Shown in pieces: positions 1 to 6,748 of a stretch of 10,173 nt of DNA; the first letter of the stretch is position 1, and each line of letters begins with the position of its first letter. Source of the DNA: an archaeon (GTDB lineage: Archaea; Asgardarchaeota; Hermodarchaeia; Hermodarchaeales; Hermodarchaeaceae); assembly GCA_016550425.1 (NCBI GenBank), contig JABXGS010000243.1, positions 1-10,173 on the forward strand. The letters run 5' to 3'. Position numbers and translations under genes: made by a program. Below the pieces are notes generated by a model, which did no database searches, was not told where the DNA came from, and saw nothing but the letters and a program-made list of their open reading frames with translations.

Positions 1-1235
1 ACTGGACAGGACACCCCAATGAGGCAATTCGACTCAACATCACGGTTCTTGGATCCTCAGAGGAATATCGCCTAATTACTAATGAAACGGGGATTGCACA
101 ACTTGAACTCTTCCTTAAGGCACCCACACAATATGATGTTAAGGCACAATCGACATCTGGATTAGAATCCTTCTATACTCTCACGCCATTATCTGTCTGT
201 TCAGCCACCTTACAATATCCTCATTCCATCAAGCAGGGAGAGCGTCTCTCAGTTACTTGCTTCATCAATTCATCTTGGGACACATCAGCTTACATCAATC
301 TCAGTCTCTTTGCAGAAGAAGTAGGGGGCGTCTTCAAACCAAATCTACTTCTCATACCTGGTGAAAACTTCATTCATCTAAACCTTGAAATCCTTCCCAA
401 CTGTCCCCCTCAAACCTACAACCTCACCCTATTCATACACGCTTCTCCCCTCCTCTTATTTACCGACCAATTCCCATTGCAGGTACAGACGGCTTTCATA
501 CTCACTATCATCGAGCTTCCAGATAATACCTTACAGAATCAACCCTTTCCTTTAACAGTGAATCTAACAAACCTTGGGTCTCAGGGTAGGGCATTTGAAA
601 TCGTTGCTAATCCCAACTTCGTAGGAGCCACCCAAGTCATTATTCAAAGCAACGAGACTCGATCCATTACATTCCTCATTCAATATATGCCCCAAACGGT
701 CATAGACACAGGATTCCGTCAGCTGTCTCTCACACTCCTCACAATGAATCAACAAATCCTCACTATCGAAAATACACTATTTGTTGGCTACGCCATTGTC
801 AATCTCGTCATTACCTTCCTCCCACCCATTTTCCTATGTGGACTCTGTATTCTTGGAATTTTCTGGTTGAGAAACGCAAAACGCTCCCAAAAACAAACAC
901 CGTCAGAAGCATCCGCGCCTCCAATAACTACTCCCTCAAATGAACAGGTAATGCAAATTCAATTGGGTACAAACTCCGGGGAAACAAGAACACAACTGCC
1001 AATCAACCCTCAAGTAAAGCGACAGTTGTCACAAGTAATCCAGAAGTTAAGACTAGCCAAAACCAGCTCAAAATACTATTCAAATGATCGTATAGTCCTC
1101 GCCTGGGAAAAGAATGGTCAAGAACTCCACATCATTCTCCAAGGAGAAAACCACCAACTCATCCAACAGCTCTTCAGACTGCTCTCGGATTCAACCCTCT
1201 TTCAAACCCAACAAGGTGATTCAACTGATTTCTAG
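1..1235 (+). CDS. Surface/membrane protein with C-terminal anchor, 5' partial
   Basis: The frame is open from base 3 to the TAG at 1233-1235 with no stop, so about 410 residues of a longer protein are visible and its true start lies left of the window. A TTG at 477 is internal, since coding continues through it. Residues 1-262 of the fragment look extracellular: alternating beta-type segments, little charge, and seven N-x-S/T sequons, as in Ig-like or adhesin-like archaeal surface proteins. A hydrophobic stretch at fragment residues about 263-289 (starting YAIVNLVITF) is the membrane anchor, followed by the basic stop-transfer LRNAKR. A cytoplasmic tail of about 120 residues then has a Ser/Thr/Pro/Gln-rich linker and a compact end (about 330-400) that could be a small domain. 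It overlaps the next membrane gene. The family is not recognised and the extracellular role is inference from composition. Confidence 0.75.
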   Translation, partial: WTGHPNEAIRLNITVLGSSEEYRLITNETGIAQLELFLKAPTQYDVKAQSTSGLESFYTLTPLSVCSATLQYPHSIKQGERLSVTCFINSSWDTSAYINLSLFAEEVGGVFKPNLLLIPGENFIHLNLEILPNCPPQTYNLTLFIHASPLLLFTDQFPLQVQTAFILTIIELPDNTLQNQPFPLTVNLTNLGSQGRAFEIVANPNFVGATQVIIQSNETRSITFLIQYMPQTVIDTGFRQLSLTLLTMNQQILTIENTLFVGYAIVNLVITFLPPIFLCGLCILGIFWLRNAKRSQKQTPSEASAPPITTPSNEQVMQIQLGTNSGETRTQLPINPQVKRQLSQVIQKLRLAKTSSKYYSNDRIVLAWEKNGQELHIILQGENHQLIQQLFRLLSDSTLFQTQQGDSTDF

Positions 1236-1728
1236 CTTATATACTAGTCTTACAATTGCAGTTCTACTAATCTTCTTCCTTGAAACACTTACTGCCATAT
1301 GCCTTTATCGCCAACATCGAAACCACTTAAAATCCAAATCCACACAAAAGCTTCTAGTGCTTGTTAACTTCAATCATTCCTCTTATTCAACGCGTTACCC
1401 ACTCAATACCCAAGATAACAGGATCCCCTCTCCACAAATCTCCAAACTCGCTATCAACGATTTATCTCATTTTCCGCCTCAAGGTAAGTGGATTCGATTC
1501 AAGCACAGCCTCTGCCTTTCCACCGTCTTTGTCATCTCTTTTCTTCTCCTCCACGTTATACTCAGACCTTACACGTCTTCATGGACCCTAATTCTTCTCC
1601 CCATTCTGATTCCGATTCCTTTCCTCGTCCTCCCCTCTCTCCTCAATTTAAAATCCTTTGCAACCTTTAGCTGTCTTTTGGGCGGACTTGGCATAAGCGC
1701 GATTATTCTTGTCGTATTCTTAAGGTAA
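1216..1728 (+). CDS. Hypothetical multi-pass membrane protein
   Basis: The frame is open from further upstream (ATG at 1114), but that start would lie 122 bp inside the previous gene and add a Ser/Asn/Lys-rich leader with no clear purpose. I prefer the GTG at 1216, preceded by AAGG and overlapping the previous gene by 20 bp, which gives 170 residues. Predicted membrane segments are at about 8-31, 98-116, 122-143 and 147-168, with a polar loop of about 65 residues (32-97) between the first two. The overlap suggests translation coupled to the surface protein before it, so the two may work as a pair. No family is recognised. The start is uncertain; the reading frame itself is well supported by its hydrophobic pattern. 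Confidence 0.6.
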   Translation: MIQLISSLYTSLTIAVLLIFFLETLTAICLYRQHRNHLKSKSTQKLLVLVNFNHSSYSTRYPLNTQDNRIPSPQISKLAINDLSHFPPQGKWIRFKHSLCLSTVFVISFLLLHVILRPYTSSWTLILLPILIPIPFLVLPSLLNLKSFATFSCLLGGLGISAIILVVFLR

Positions 1729-1982
1729 TGCAAAATATCTATACAAAAAATAAATTCAGTCCGAAAACCGAGTATTCAAATCCGAACGTTGGGTACCAAT
1801 ACCTCCAGAACTTCTCGCCATCAAGTTGTAGAAATCTAGTCTCTCATAACTCTATTCAAACTCAGAAAATCGGTAAGCGACATTACCGACGAAGGATGTC
1901 TTCTATGATAGCTACGTGTCAATCTGCACTGCAAGAATCTGCCAAATATCTGTTAGCATTAAACTCATCCAGTTCTCCGTAA
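1728..1982 (+). CDS. Small basic hypothetical ORF, possibly coupled
   Basis: The ATG shares its A with the TAA stop of the membrane gene (TAATG at 1726-1730), an arrangement typical of coupled translation, and AAGG lies just upstream. The 84-residue product is Ser/Asn/Tyr-rich and basic, with a KRHYRRR cluster near residues 49-55 and a short helical C-terminus. It has no membrane segment, signal peptide or recognisable motif. It could be a real small gene, the remnant of a longer one, or chance: the composition is unusual and only the junction argues for it. Confidence 0.35.
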   Translation: MQNIYTKNKFSPKTEYSNPNVGYQYLQNFSPSSCRNLVSHNSIQTQKIGKRHYRRRMSSMIATCQSALQESAKYLLALNSSSSP

Positions 1983-1993
1983 TTCTGAAATCA

Positions 1994-2002
1994 CATATTT
2001 AT
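1994..2002 (+). promoter_or_regulatory. Possible TATA box for the PLD-like gene
   Basis: CATATTTAT in the 85-bp gap before the PLD-like gene would place transcription start near 2024-2028, leaving a leader of about 40 nt that contains the Shine-Dalgarno AAGGGG at 2056-2061. A second AT-rich element (ATATTAAA, 2030-2037) is an alternative but would start transcripts at or inside the ribosome binding site. Confidence 0.35.
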
Positions 2003-2067
2003 CCAGTTGCTAAACTTCTTATGGCTCCGATATTAAACTACCTTGAAAAATAATCAAGGGGATACAT

Positions 2068-3009
2068 GTGAGTACTACCCGGCTTGGCCGCGTTGCTAAA
2101 GAGGCACTGCTCCTCATTCGGAAATTTATGGGTCAGGGCGATTTCCAACGGGCATCCAATGCAGCCCTCAACGCGGCAGAAGCCTTCAACGAAATGGCCA
2201 AGCACTCCTCTGGATCCTCTTCCAAGCTTGCCTATCAACGAGCCCGGACCCTGGTGGAAATCACCAAAGCTCTAAGACGTGAAGAACCTCTACCCGTCCA
2301 TCTGGTTGACGCGCTGGACAGTTTCTTCCTTGAAGACAAAGAACCGCTACCCCCGCCACCGGTCAATGAAGAAGAATCACCAGTCCTAGAAACCACATCT
2401 ACAGAAGACTCTGATGAATCGATGGAGCTCGAATCCGTCTTGCAAACCTCAGAAGCGATGGAGCCGACACTTCACCAACTACTCAATGGAATTTCCATTG
2501 CTTGCACACTTGTTGAAATGCTAGAACGCGCAACCCAAAGCATTCGAATTATGGTCCAAAATCTGACTGATGTCAAAACAATTGCCATTGGCACGGACTC
2601 CTGTGAAGTAAACCTCCTAGATCGGCTAATCGCAAAAGCGAACGAAGGTGTAAAAATCCGCATTATTATCCGCGAACCCGAAGCATTTGGTGCGGCTTCT
2701 AAGCACTTCCAAGAAGCTGTCGAAAAACTCCTCCAAGAAAGCCCAGCCATAGAAATCTTGGTGTGTGCTCAAATGCATATCAAATCCCTCATCGTTGATG
2801 AAACAGAAGTCCTTGAAGGTAGTGCGAATTTTACCGCGAAAGGGTTATCCGGAATTGGTGAACAAGCCACATGGACAAACAATTCTGAGTTTGTAGCCAA
2901 GTTTATACAACGATTTGATCAATATTGGATTCATCAAAGTTCTGAATGCACTGCATGCAAAAATAGAACTTGTGAGGTCCATCCATTAACTCGCCGTACG
3001 CCCCCATAA
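2068..3009 (+). CDS. Single-HKD phospholipase D-like protein with helical N-terminus
   Basis: The start is GTG 2068, six bases after AAGGGG (2056-2061); the ATG at 2066 is out of frame and meets TGA at once. Layout of the 313 residues: helical region 5-70 with a TPR- or MIT-like hairpin (GDFQRASNAALNAAEAF near 24-40); acidic/proline-rich linker about 88-125; then a PLD-like domain about 132-290. The catalytic HKD motif reads H237-x-K239-x4-D244 and is followed by GSANFT (251-256), the usual G-S-x-N segment of the family. Only one HKD is present, so an active enzyme would have to dimerise, as Nuc-type and other one-motif members do. The end has C294-x2-C297-x4-C302-x2-H305, a possible metal site. 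Substrate cannot be told: nucleic acid or phospholipid are both possible. The N-terminus suggests a protein-protein adaptor. No signal peptide, so probably cytosolic. Confidence 0.8.
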   Translation: MSTTRLGRVAKEALLLIRKFMGQGDFQRASNAALNAAEAFNEMAKHSSGSSSKLAYQRARTLVEITKALRREEPLPVHLVDALDSFFLEDKEPLPPPPVNEEESPVLETTSTEDSDESMELESVLQTSEAMEPTLHQLLNGISIACTLVEMLERATQSIRIMVQNLTDVKTIAIGTDSCEVNLLDRLIAKANEGVKIRIIIREPEAFGAASKHFQEAVEKLLQESPAIEILVCAQMHIKSLIVDETEVLEGSANFTAKGLSGIGEQATWTNNSEFVAKFIQRFDQYWIHQSSECTACKNRTCEVHPLTRRTPP

Positions 3010-3041
3010 CTGACGATTCCTGATAGCAATATGGGTACTCG

Positions 3042-3048
3042 TTTTTTT
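3042..3048 (+). terminator. Oligo-T terminator
   Basis: Seven consecutive T begin 32 bp after the PLD-like stop codon. Archaeal RNA polymerase ends transcripts at such T tracts without a hairpin; shorter T5 tracts follow near 3189 and 3209. The rest of the 290-bp spacer (3010-3299) shows no convincing gene; an 85-codon minus frame there overlaps the PLD gene and has no supporting signals. Confidence 0.45.
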
Positions 3049-3231
3049 CAAATGAAAGAATTATCTGGAGACAGGCTAGTCTTTGAGAATTCCGCTTGAA
3101 AAAATCGTCTATTATGGTCTTATTTAAATCTAAAATGGTTTTAAAGCACTTGGAATCCAATTCAACGTTTCTTATAATCTATTAAGGATTTTTAGGCATT
3201 TAGGGTCATTTTTCTTCTACCCTTCGGGGAG

Positions 3232-3239
3232 TTTAAATA
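3232..3239 (+). promoter_or_regulatory. Probable TATA box for the winged-helix gene
   Basis: TTTAAATA with a purine-rich upstream GGGGAG (BRE-like) puts transcription start near 3262, giving a leader of about 38 nt that includes AGGGGG at 3283-3288 before the TTG start. A small CCC-TTCG-GGG hairpin (3220-3229) sits immediately upstream of the box and might be part of the control region. Confidence 0.5.
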
Positions 3240-3299
3240 ACAAACAACGGCTTTCTCTCTTTTTCAAGGGCTACCGCCGAGCAGGGGGCGAATCAACGC

Positions 3300-5063
3300 T
3301 TGGCGACAACAGCACGCACACAACAAAAGGCAAAAGAAAATCTTAGTAAAAACCAACGCCGACATTACCGGCAAGAACTTCGGAAACGCTTGAAAACAAT
3401 CCAAGCTGAAATCACCCAGTTAACAGACCGTACCCCACCCCTCCCAACGCGAATAGAATTCTATGACGATGACGCTCTCACAAATCCCGGGTTCTGTGGA
3501 ACCTACGAAGACAAAAAATTACGTATAGCAACGCAACTCATACAACGACCTCTTCTTCTCGACACAGTATGCTACCGGGAAATGTATACCGTCTTACTAC
3601 CGCAGGTTGTCAAAGAGGTTCCAGAAAGTGGTGACCTAGGTCTTCTTTGTGCCCATCAACATACTAACAAAAATGAGCATGATCAACTCCTGAAAATATG
3701 GCAAGTTGTTTCTCCCCGGCGATTTTATGGCGATGTCATTTACAACGCTCCATTTTCATTTCCACTCTTTAATCGCGTCACCCAGGATACATTTCTTGGA
3801 CGCGTGCTTCCATTCTTTAATGAACTTGAACCTGCAATCACCCCCCTCTCGTCCCGCGAATATGTTGATCTGTTAGAGACCTTTATGTTGAATTATGCAT
3901 CACCATTAAACGAGCATGAATTACGGGTTCTGCATCTTATCCAGGAGAATCCCACCGCCTCTCTTCGAGAACTCCAGCAAATCTCATCATATTCCCTAGG
4001 ATCGCTTAGTAGTTACATGACAAACTTTCGAGAAAAACTTCTCCTCTCTCGGTTCTACCGGGTAAATTTTCCTCGGATACGATTGAACCATGTCGCAGTT
4101 CTCGCATATCCTGCACCAGGTAGTCGTGTCTCTCGGTATATCGAGCTATGTCCCTATCTTCGGAAGATTCACAGGTTTGGTGGAAGTGGGGCCCCCTACC
4201 TCCTAAGTTATACTCTTCCACGATTACGTATTCGTCGGCTCCAAGAATGGCTTCAAGAGCTGGTTAGTCTTGGTCACCTAATCCGATACCGTTTCTACCC
4301 GCTAAGTGGCGTGTTCAACGGATATAACCTCCGAAGTTATCTCGCCCATGGCGATGAGGTTCCTGTCGCCGAACGATTTCGTTGGGTAGCTTGGATCCGT
4401 TATTTGCGGGATGTCTTAATCCGAGAAGGTTACGGAGAAGTGCTGGCTCAACCCTATATCTACGAATATGATGATCCAAACATCAAAGCCGCTGAATTAA
4501 ATCCACTTGCCTATCAGGTGCTAGCCCATGTAACTCCTGAAACAACGGCTGAGGATTTAGCCCAGCTCCTTGGGGAATCCGTCCACTCCATCCGACGACA
4601 GCTAAAATCACTCTTCAAGCAGCAGGTTCTCTTTCAAAGACCTGATTTGGCTATGTACCATCTGGGACTTAATGAAACAATATTCATCATCCTCGAAGGA
4701 ACAGAAGAGCTCGTACGTAACTTCCTAGCCGGTTGTAAGGAAGCGCCACTGTATGGTGGATCAGTATTCCATCATCCAACTCCTGGATGCATTGTTGCCT
4801 TTGGATTGCCTACTGGTTTAGCGCTCAAAGTAGGACGCGAACTCGATCATCTTTTTCTTGAACAAGATGAATTTGATGCAGCCGTATTCTATGGTAGTGG
4901 TGCTAAAGATTTCATTATGAATCAAGTGCGCCAACGTTGCCCGTTCAATTACGAATTAGGGCAATGGCAATGGTTCCGAGAGTATTTTCCAACAGCTTTT
5001 GATCATGTCGAATCCCAACAACGAGAACTACAGGAAACAGAACGTTTACACTTCACAGGATAA
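3300..5063 (+). CDS. Double winged-helix regulator-like protein
   Basis: TTG 3300 is the first start codon after the in-frame TAA at 3234 and follows AGGGGG by 11 bases. The 587-residue product begins with a basic helix (9-42). Residues about 50-200 have a pattern reminiscent of zinc metalloproteases (G-x-Y strand, then a helix with CYREMY at 91-96), but HExxH is absent, so this part is at most a dead relative. Residues 203-260 form a winged helix-turn-helix of the Lrp/AsnC type (RVLHLIQENPTASLRELQQI), followed by a ferredoxin-like alpha/beta stretch at 262-335. A second unit repeats this: helix-turn-helix at about 400-450 and alpha/beta at 458-530. This suggests an internally duplicated DNA-binding, effector-sensing regulator. 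It has no membrane segment. A small gene follows after 21 bp. DNA binding is well supported by pattern; target and ligand are unknown. Confidence 0.7.
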   Translation: MATTARTQQKAKENLSKNQRRHYRQELRKRLKTIQAEITQLTDRTPPLPTRIEFYDDDALTNPGFCGTYEDKKLRIATQLIQRPLLLDTVCYREMYTVLLPQVVKEVPESGDLGLLCAHQHTNKNEHDQLLKIWQVVSPRRFYGDVIYNAPFSFPLFNRVTQDTFLGRVLPFFNELEPAITPLSSREYVDLLETFMLNYASPLNEHELRVLHLIQENPTASLRELQQISSYSLGSLSSYMTNFREKLLLSRFYRVNFPRIRLNHVAVLAYPAPGSRVSRYIELCPYLRKIHRFGGSGAPYLLSYTLPRLRIRRLQEWLQELVSLGHLIRYRFYPLSGVFNGYNLRSYLAHGDEVPVAERFRWVAWIRYLRDVLIREGYGEVLAQPYIYEYDDPNIKAAELNPLAYQVLAHVTPETTAEDLAQLLGESVHSIRRQLKSLFKQQVLFQRPDLAMYHLGLNETIFIILEGTEELVRNFLAGCKEAPLYGGSVFHHPTPGCIVAFGLPTGLALKVGRELDHLFLEQDEFDAAVFYGSGAKDFIMNQVRQRCPFNYELGQWQWFREYFPTAFDHVESQQRELQETERLHFTG

Positions 5064-5072
5064 TTAATTTCT

Positions 5073-5078
5073 AGGAGG
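5073..5078 (+). promoter_or_regulatory. Strong Shine-Dalgarno site
   Basis: AGGAGG six bases before the ATG at 5085 is the best ribosome binding site in the window. It fixes the start of the following small gene and argues that this gene is real. Confidence 0.8.
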
Positions 5079-5084
5079 AAAAAA

Positions 5085-5420
5085 ATGAACAAACCCAAAG
5101 AGTTCAATGGCAAATCGTTTTTATTCGAACAGGGTGAATTGGAGACCAAACTAAAACGGCGTGGACCGGGGCGAGGAATCGGAGAAAAACGAATCAACCA
5201 AGAACGGCTGGATATGTTGAAAACTCTTTTTCAAAATCTCGAAAATATTCATAGATTTCTTATCCAAGAGGGGCATTCCATAATCAATGAGAGTGGTTCA
5301 ATTCTTTCATCTGGATCACATGATAATCTTGACCAGATGTTGGTGCTTCTTGAGGATTTTCTGTGGACTCTCAACTGTTCTATTGCAAAAAATGGAGGTG
5401 ACCCACGGCTTCTTAGATAA
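5085..5420 (+). CDS. Small helical hypothetical protein
   Basis: Translation start is secure because of the AGGAGG at 5073-5078. The 111-residue protein has a basic, glycine-rich patch (about 22-36, KLKRRGPGRGIGEKR) that could touch nucleic acid, then two predicted amphipathic helices (about 40-65 and 80-102) joined by a Ser/Gly turn. No family is recognised. It lies 21 bp downstream of the double winged-helix gene on the same strand, so the two probably share a transcript and it may be that regulator's partner. Its last 8 bp overlap the end of the converging nuclease-like gene. Confidence 0.7.
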   Translation: MNKPKEFNGKSFLFEQGELETKLKRRGPGRGIGEKRINQERLDMLKTLFQNLENIHRFLIQEGHSIINESGSILSSGSHDNLDQMLVLLEDFLWTLNCSIAKNGGDPRLLR

Positions 5421-6135
5421 GGCGCGTTTGGTGACCAAAACTCGGTCGAATGGCATATACCTGGTCTATCTGCTTTTCAAAGTTGAGAAGAAAGGCGTTT
5501 AAGAGTGCAGCAGGCACGATGGGGATCTGCTCATGAAAGTGGATGTCTTCAGTAAGCATGGTTACCAGCATCGGTATCAAGATGGGTGCCGTCCAATCTA
5601 GGCAACCAAGATCTGCCTGAAACTTCGCAAAATTCATTGCAAGAACCTCAGTACGCTCCTTCTGAGCCTCCGCAGCATTTCGGAGACTAGTAGCTTTTCC
5701 TAACCGCACTCCATACTGCTTACAGTCAATAGAAAACAATACAGGTTGACGACCAGCAACAATATCGATTTCATACCGACGCTTGCGAGAGAAACGAAAT
5801 CGATGACAAACATGGAACTCGTGAAATATTAGCACTCGTGCAACGAATTGTTCGAATTCTTGCCAGGTTAAAGCTGAAAGGACTGGGCGATTTGGCTCCC
5901 CCAATTGGAGGGCTCGAATCGCTACGCGAACCTTAGAGTATCCTGAGAACATCCATTGGGTTTTTTCTCTTTGAAGAAGCTGTGCAGATTCTAATGAATG
6001 GAGAAAAGACGAATTTTGAATCATATCGGGAAGTTGTCTAGTTTGAAAGGAACTTTCTCCTTTCGTTGCTATCAATAGCGATCGAAGCTGTGATCCCTCA
6101 TTGAACGATGAGAGGATTTGTTCCTCGTGATTCAT
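5413..6135 (-). CDS. PD-(D/E)XK nuclease-like protein (Mrr/RecB-type fold)
   Basis: ATG at 6135 is the first start after an in-frame TGA; a GAGGTGAT lies about 14 bases ahead, rather far for a ribosome site. The 240 residues divide into a likely winged-helix N-terminus (about 4-75) and a restriction-endonuclease-like core (about 88-195). In the core WQEFEQFVARVL (91-102) supplies the first-helix acidic residue (E93 or E96), YEIDIVAG (121-128) carries D124, and SIDCKQYG (135-142) carries D137-x-K139. Together these match the E...D...(D/E)xK active-site pattern of the Mrr, RecB-like and Holliday-resolvase group. Key residues look intact, so DNA cleavage is plausible. No methyltransferase or restriction partner is nearby. 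It follows the Roadblock gene by 54 bp, same strand, perhaps co-transcribed. A T6 run on its strand (5392-5387) about 21 bp past the stop may end its transcript inside the opposing gene. Confidence 0.7.
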   Translation of the reverse strand: MNHEEQILSSFNEGSQLRSLLIATKGESSFQTRQLPDMIQNSSFLHSLESAQLLQREKTQWMFSGYSKVRVAIRALQLGEPNRPVLSALTWQEFEQFVARVLIFHEFHVCHRFRFSRKRRYEIDIVAGRQPVLFSIDCKQYGVRLGKATSLRNAAEAQKERTEVLAMNFAKFQADLGCLDWTAPILIPMLVTMLTEDIHFHEQIPIVPAALLNAFLLNFEKQIDQVYAIRPSFGHQTRLI

Positions 6136-6189
6136 AGAATCCAGACATAATCACCTCAAACGTTTCCACAGTCCCAGGTATACACAAGG

Positions 6190-6576
6190 CTAGATTTCTA
6201 ATTCGCGGAGGGTTTCACGGATTTTTCGTAGAGCGTTATTGACTTCTCGAATAAAGAATCGTGTATTCCGTGGAACCAAAGCGGCTAGTACAACAGGTCG
6301 GTCATCTTCCAGCAGAGTAGACTTACAAACTAAAGTACCTTTTTCACACCGTATTGTAATATCCCGAATCATTCCTAGCTTGAGTTCGTCTCGCGCTCGG
6401 TCTGCCGTATCAAAGACATAACTCCCCATTGCTGCCGCTACTTTTTCATCGACTCCACGACTCACAGCTGAAGCAATGACAAATCCTTCATCTGTGGCAA
6501 TGATACTAGCTTTGACACGGTCAGTCTTATTCAATTTCTCCAAGATTCCTGTGAGTGAATGCAACGTTGAGGGCAT
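6190..6576 (-). CDS. Roadblock/LC7 domain protein
   Basis: Roadblock/LC7 proteins are small dimers that bind and regulate Ras-like GTPases (MglB in bacteria; dynein light chains and Ragulator subunits in eukaryotes) and are greatly expanded in Asgard archaea. The whole 128-residue protein is this domain: starting helix STLHSLTGILEKLNK, strand pair KASIIATDEGFVIASAV, central helix EKVAAAMGSYVFDTADRA, strands DITIRCEKGTLVCKS and PVVLAALV, and a closing helix. I chose ATG 6576 because GGAGG (6588-6584) lies seven bases upstream; a TTG at 6597 would add seven residues on the wrong side of that site. No GTPase gene is in the window, so the partner must be elsewhere. It leads a probable two-gene transcript with the nuclease-like gene and has its own TATA box. 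Confidence 0.88.
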   Translation of the reverse strand: MPSTLHSLTGILEKLNKTDRVKASIIATDEGFVIASAVSRGVDEKVAAAMGSYVFDTADRARDELKLGMIRDITIRCEKGTLVCKSTLLEDDRPVVLAALVPRNTRFFIREVNNALRKIRETLRELEI

Positions 6577-6583
6577 ACCAGAT

Positions 6584-6588
6584 CCTCC
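6584..6588 (-). promoter_or_regulatory. Shine-Dalgarno site that sets the Roadblock start
   Basis: GGAGG on the minus strand, seven bases before ATG 6576. It lies downstream of the alternative TTG start at 6597 and so rules that start out. Confidence 0.75.
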
Positions 6589-6634
6589 GATATCCAATAA
6601 TCTCCGCTGTACTACTTCCTAATTCGCATAACCG

Positions 6635-6642
6635 CTTATAAA
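6635..6642 (-). promoter_or_regulatory. TATA box of the Roadblock gene
   Basis: TTTATAAG on the minus strand, with GCTGAA as a possible BRE upstream. Transcription would begin near 6610, leaving about 35 nt of leader with the GGAGG site. It forms one half of a divergent promoter region (6577-6748). Confidence 0.6.
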
Positions 6643-6696
6643 TTCAGCTTGCGTTCAGTATTCTGTCTTTAAACTGAAAAATTCCCAACACGTAAG

Positions 6697-6704
6697 CTTA
6701 TAGA
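6697..6704 (+). promoter_or_regulatory. Possible TATA box of the membrane gene
   Basis: CTTATAGA about 25 bp before a likely start near 6727; the short leader would hold AGAGGT (6735-6740), eight bases before the ATG at 6749. Together with the minus-strand box at 6642-6635 it makes a back-to-back promoter pair 55 bp apart. Confidence 0.4.
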
Positions 6705-6748
6705 GAACATATCTCATCAAATGAACCAAGAATTAGAGGTTAATCTAC

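Noticed and set aside
1114..1215. Longer N-terminus of the second membrane protein from ATG 1114
   Set aside because: It would overlap the upstream gene by 122 bp and yields a low-complexity Ser/Asn/Lys leader; GTG 1216 starts just before the first membrane segment.
1361..1670. Two + strand frames inside the second membrane gene
   Set aside because: Ser/Pro/Leu-rich shadow translations of a pyrimidine-rich membrane gene, fully contained in it.
2903..3160. 85-codon minus-strand frame in the spacer after the PLD-like gene
   Set aside because: It overlaps the PLD coding region by over 100 bp, has no convincing promoter or ribosome site and no recognisable domain; treated as chance.
3220..3229. 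CCC-TTCG-GGG mini-hairpin as a riboswitch or terminator
   Set aside because: Only three base pairs, located just before a TATA box and without a T tract; too small to call.
3300..3900. Active zinc metalloprotease in the N-terminus of the double winged-helix protein
   Set aside because: The helix that would carry HExxH reads YREMY and no other HExxH is present in the protein.
5413..6135. Part of a restriction-modification system
   Set aside because: No methyltransferase, specificity subunit or helicase gene lies in the window; only the nuclease-like fold is supported.
6576..6597. Seven-residue N-terminal extension of the Roadblock protein from TTG 6597
   Set aside because: The GGAGG ribosome site (6588-6584) lies within this extension and points to ATG 6576; the domain starts there.
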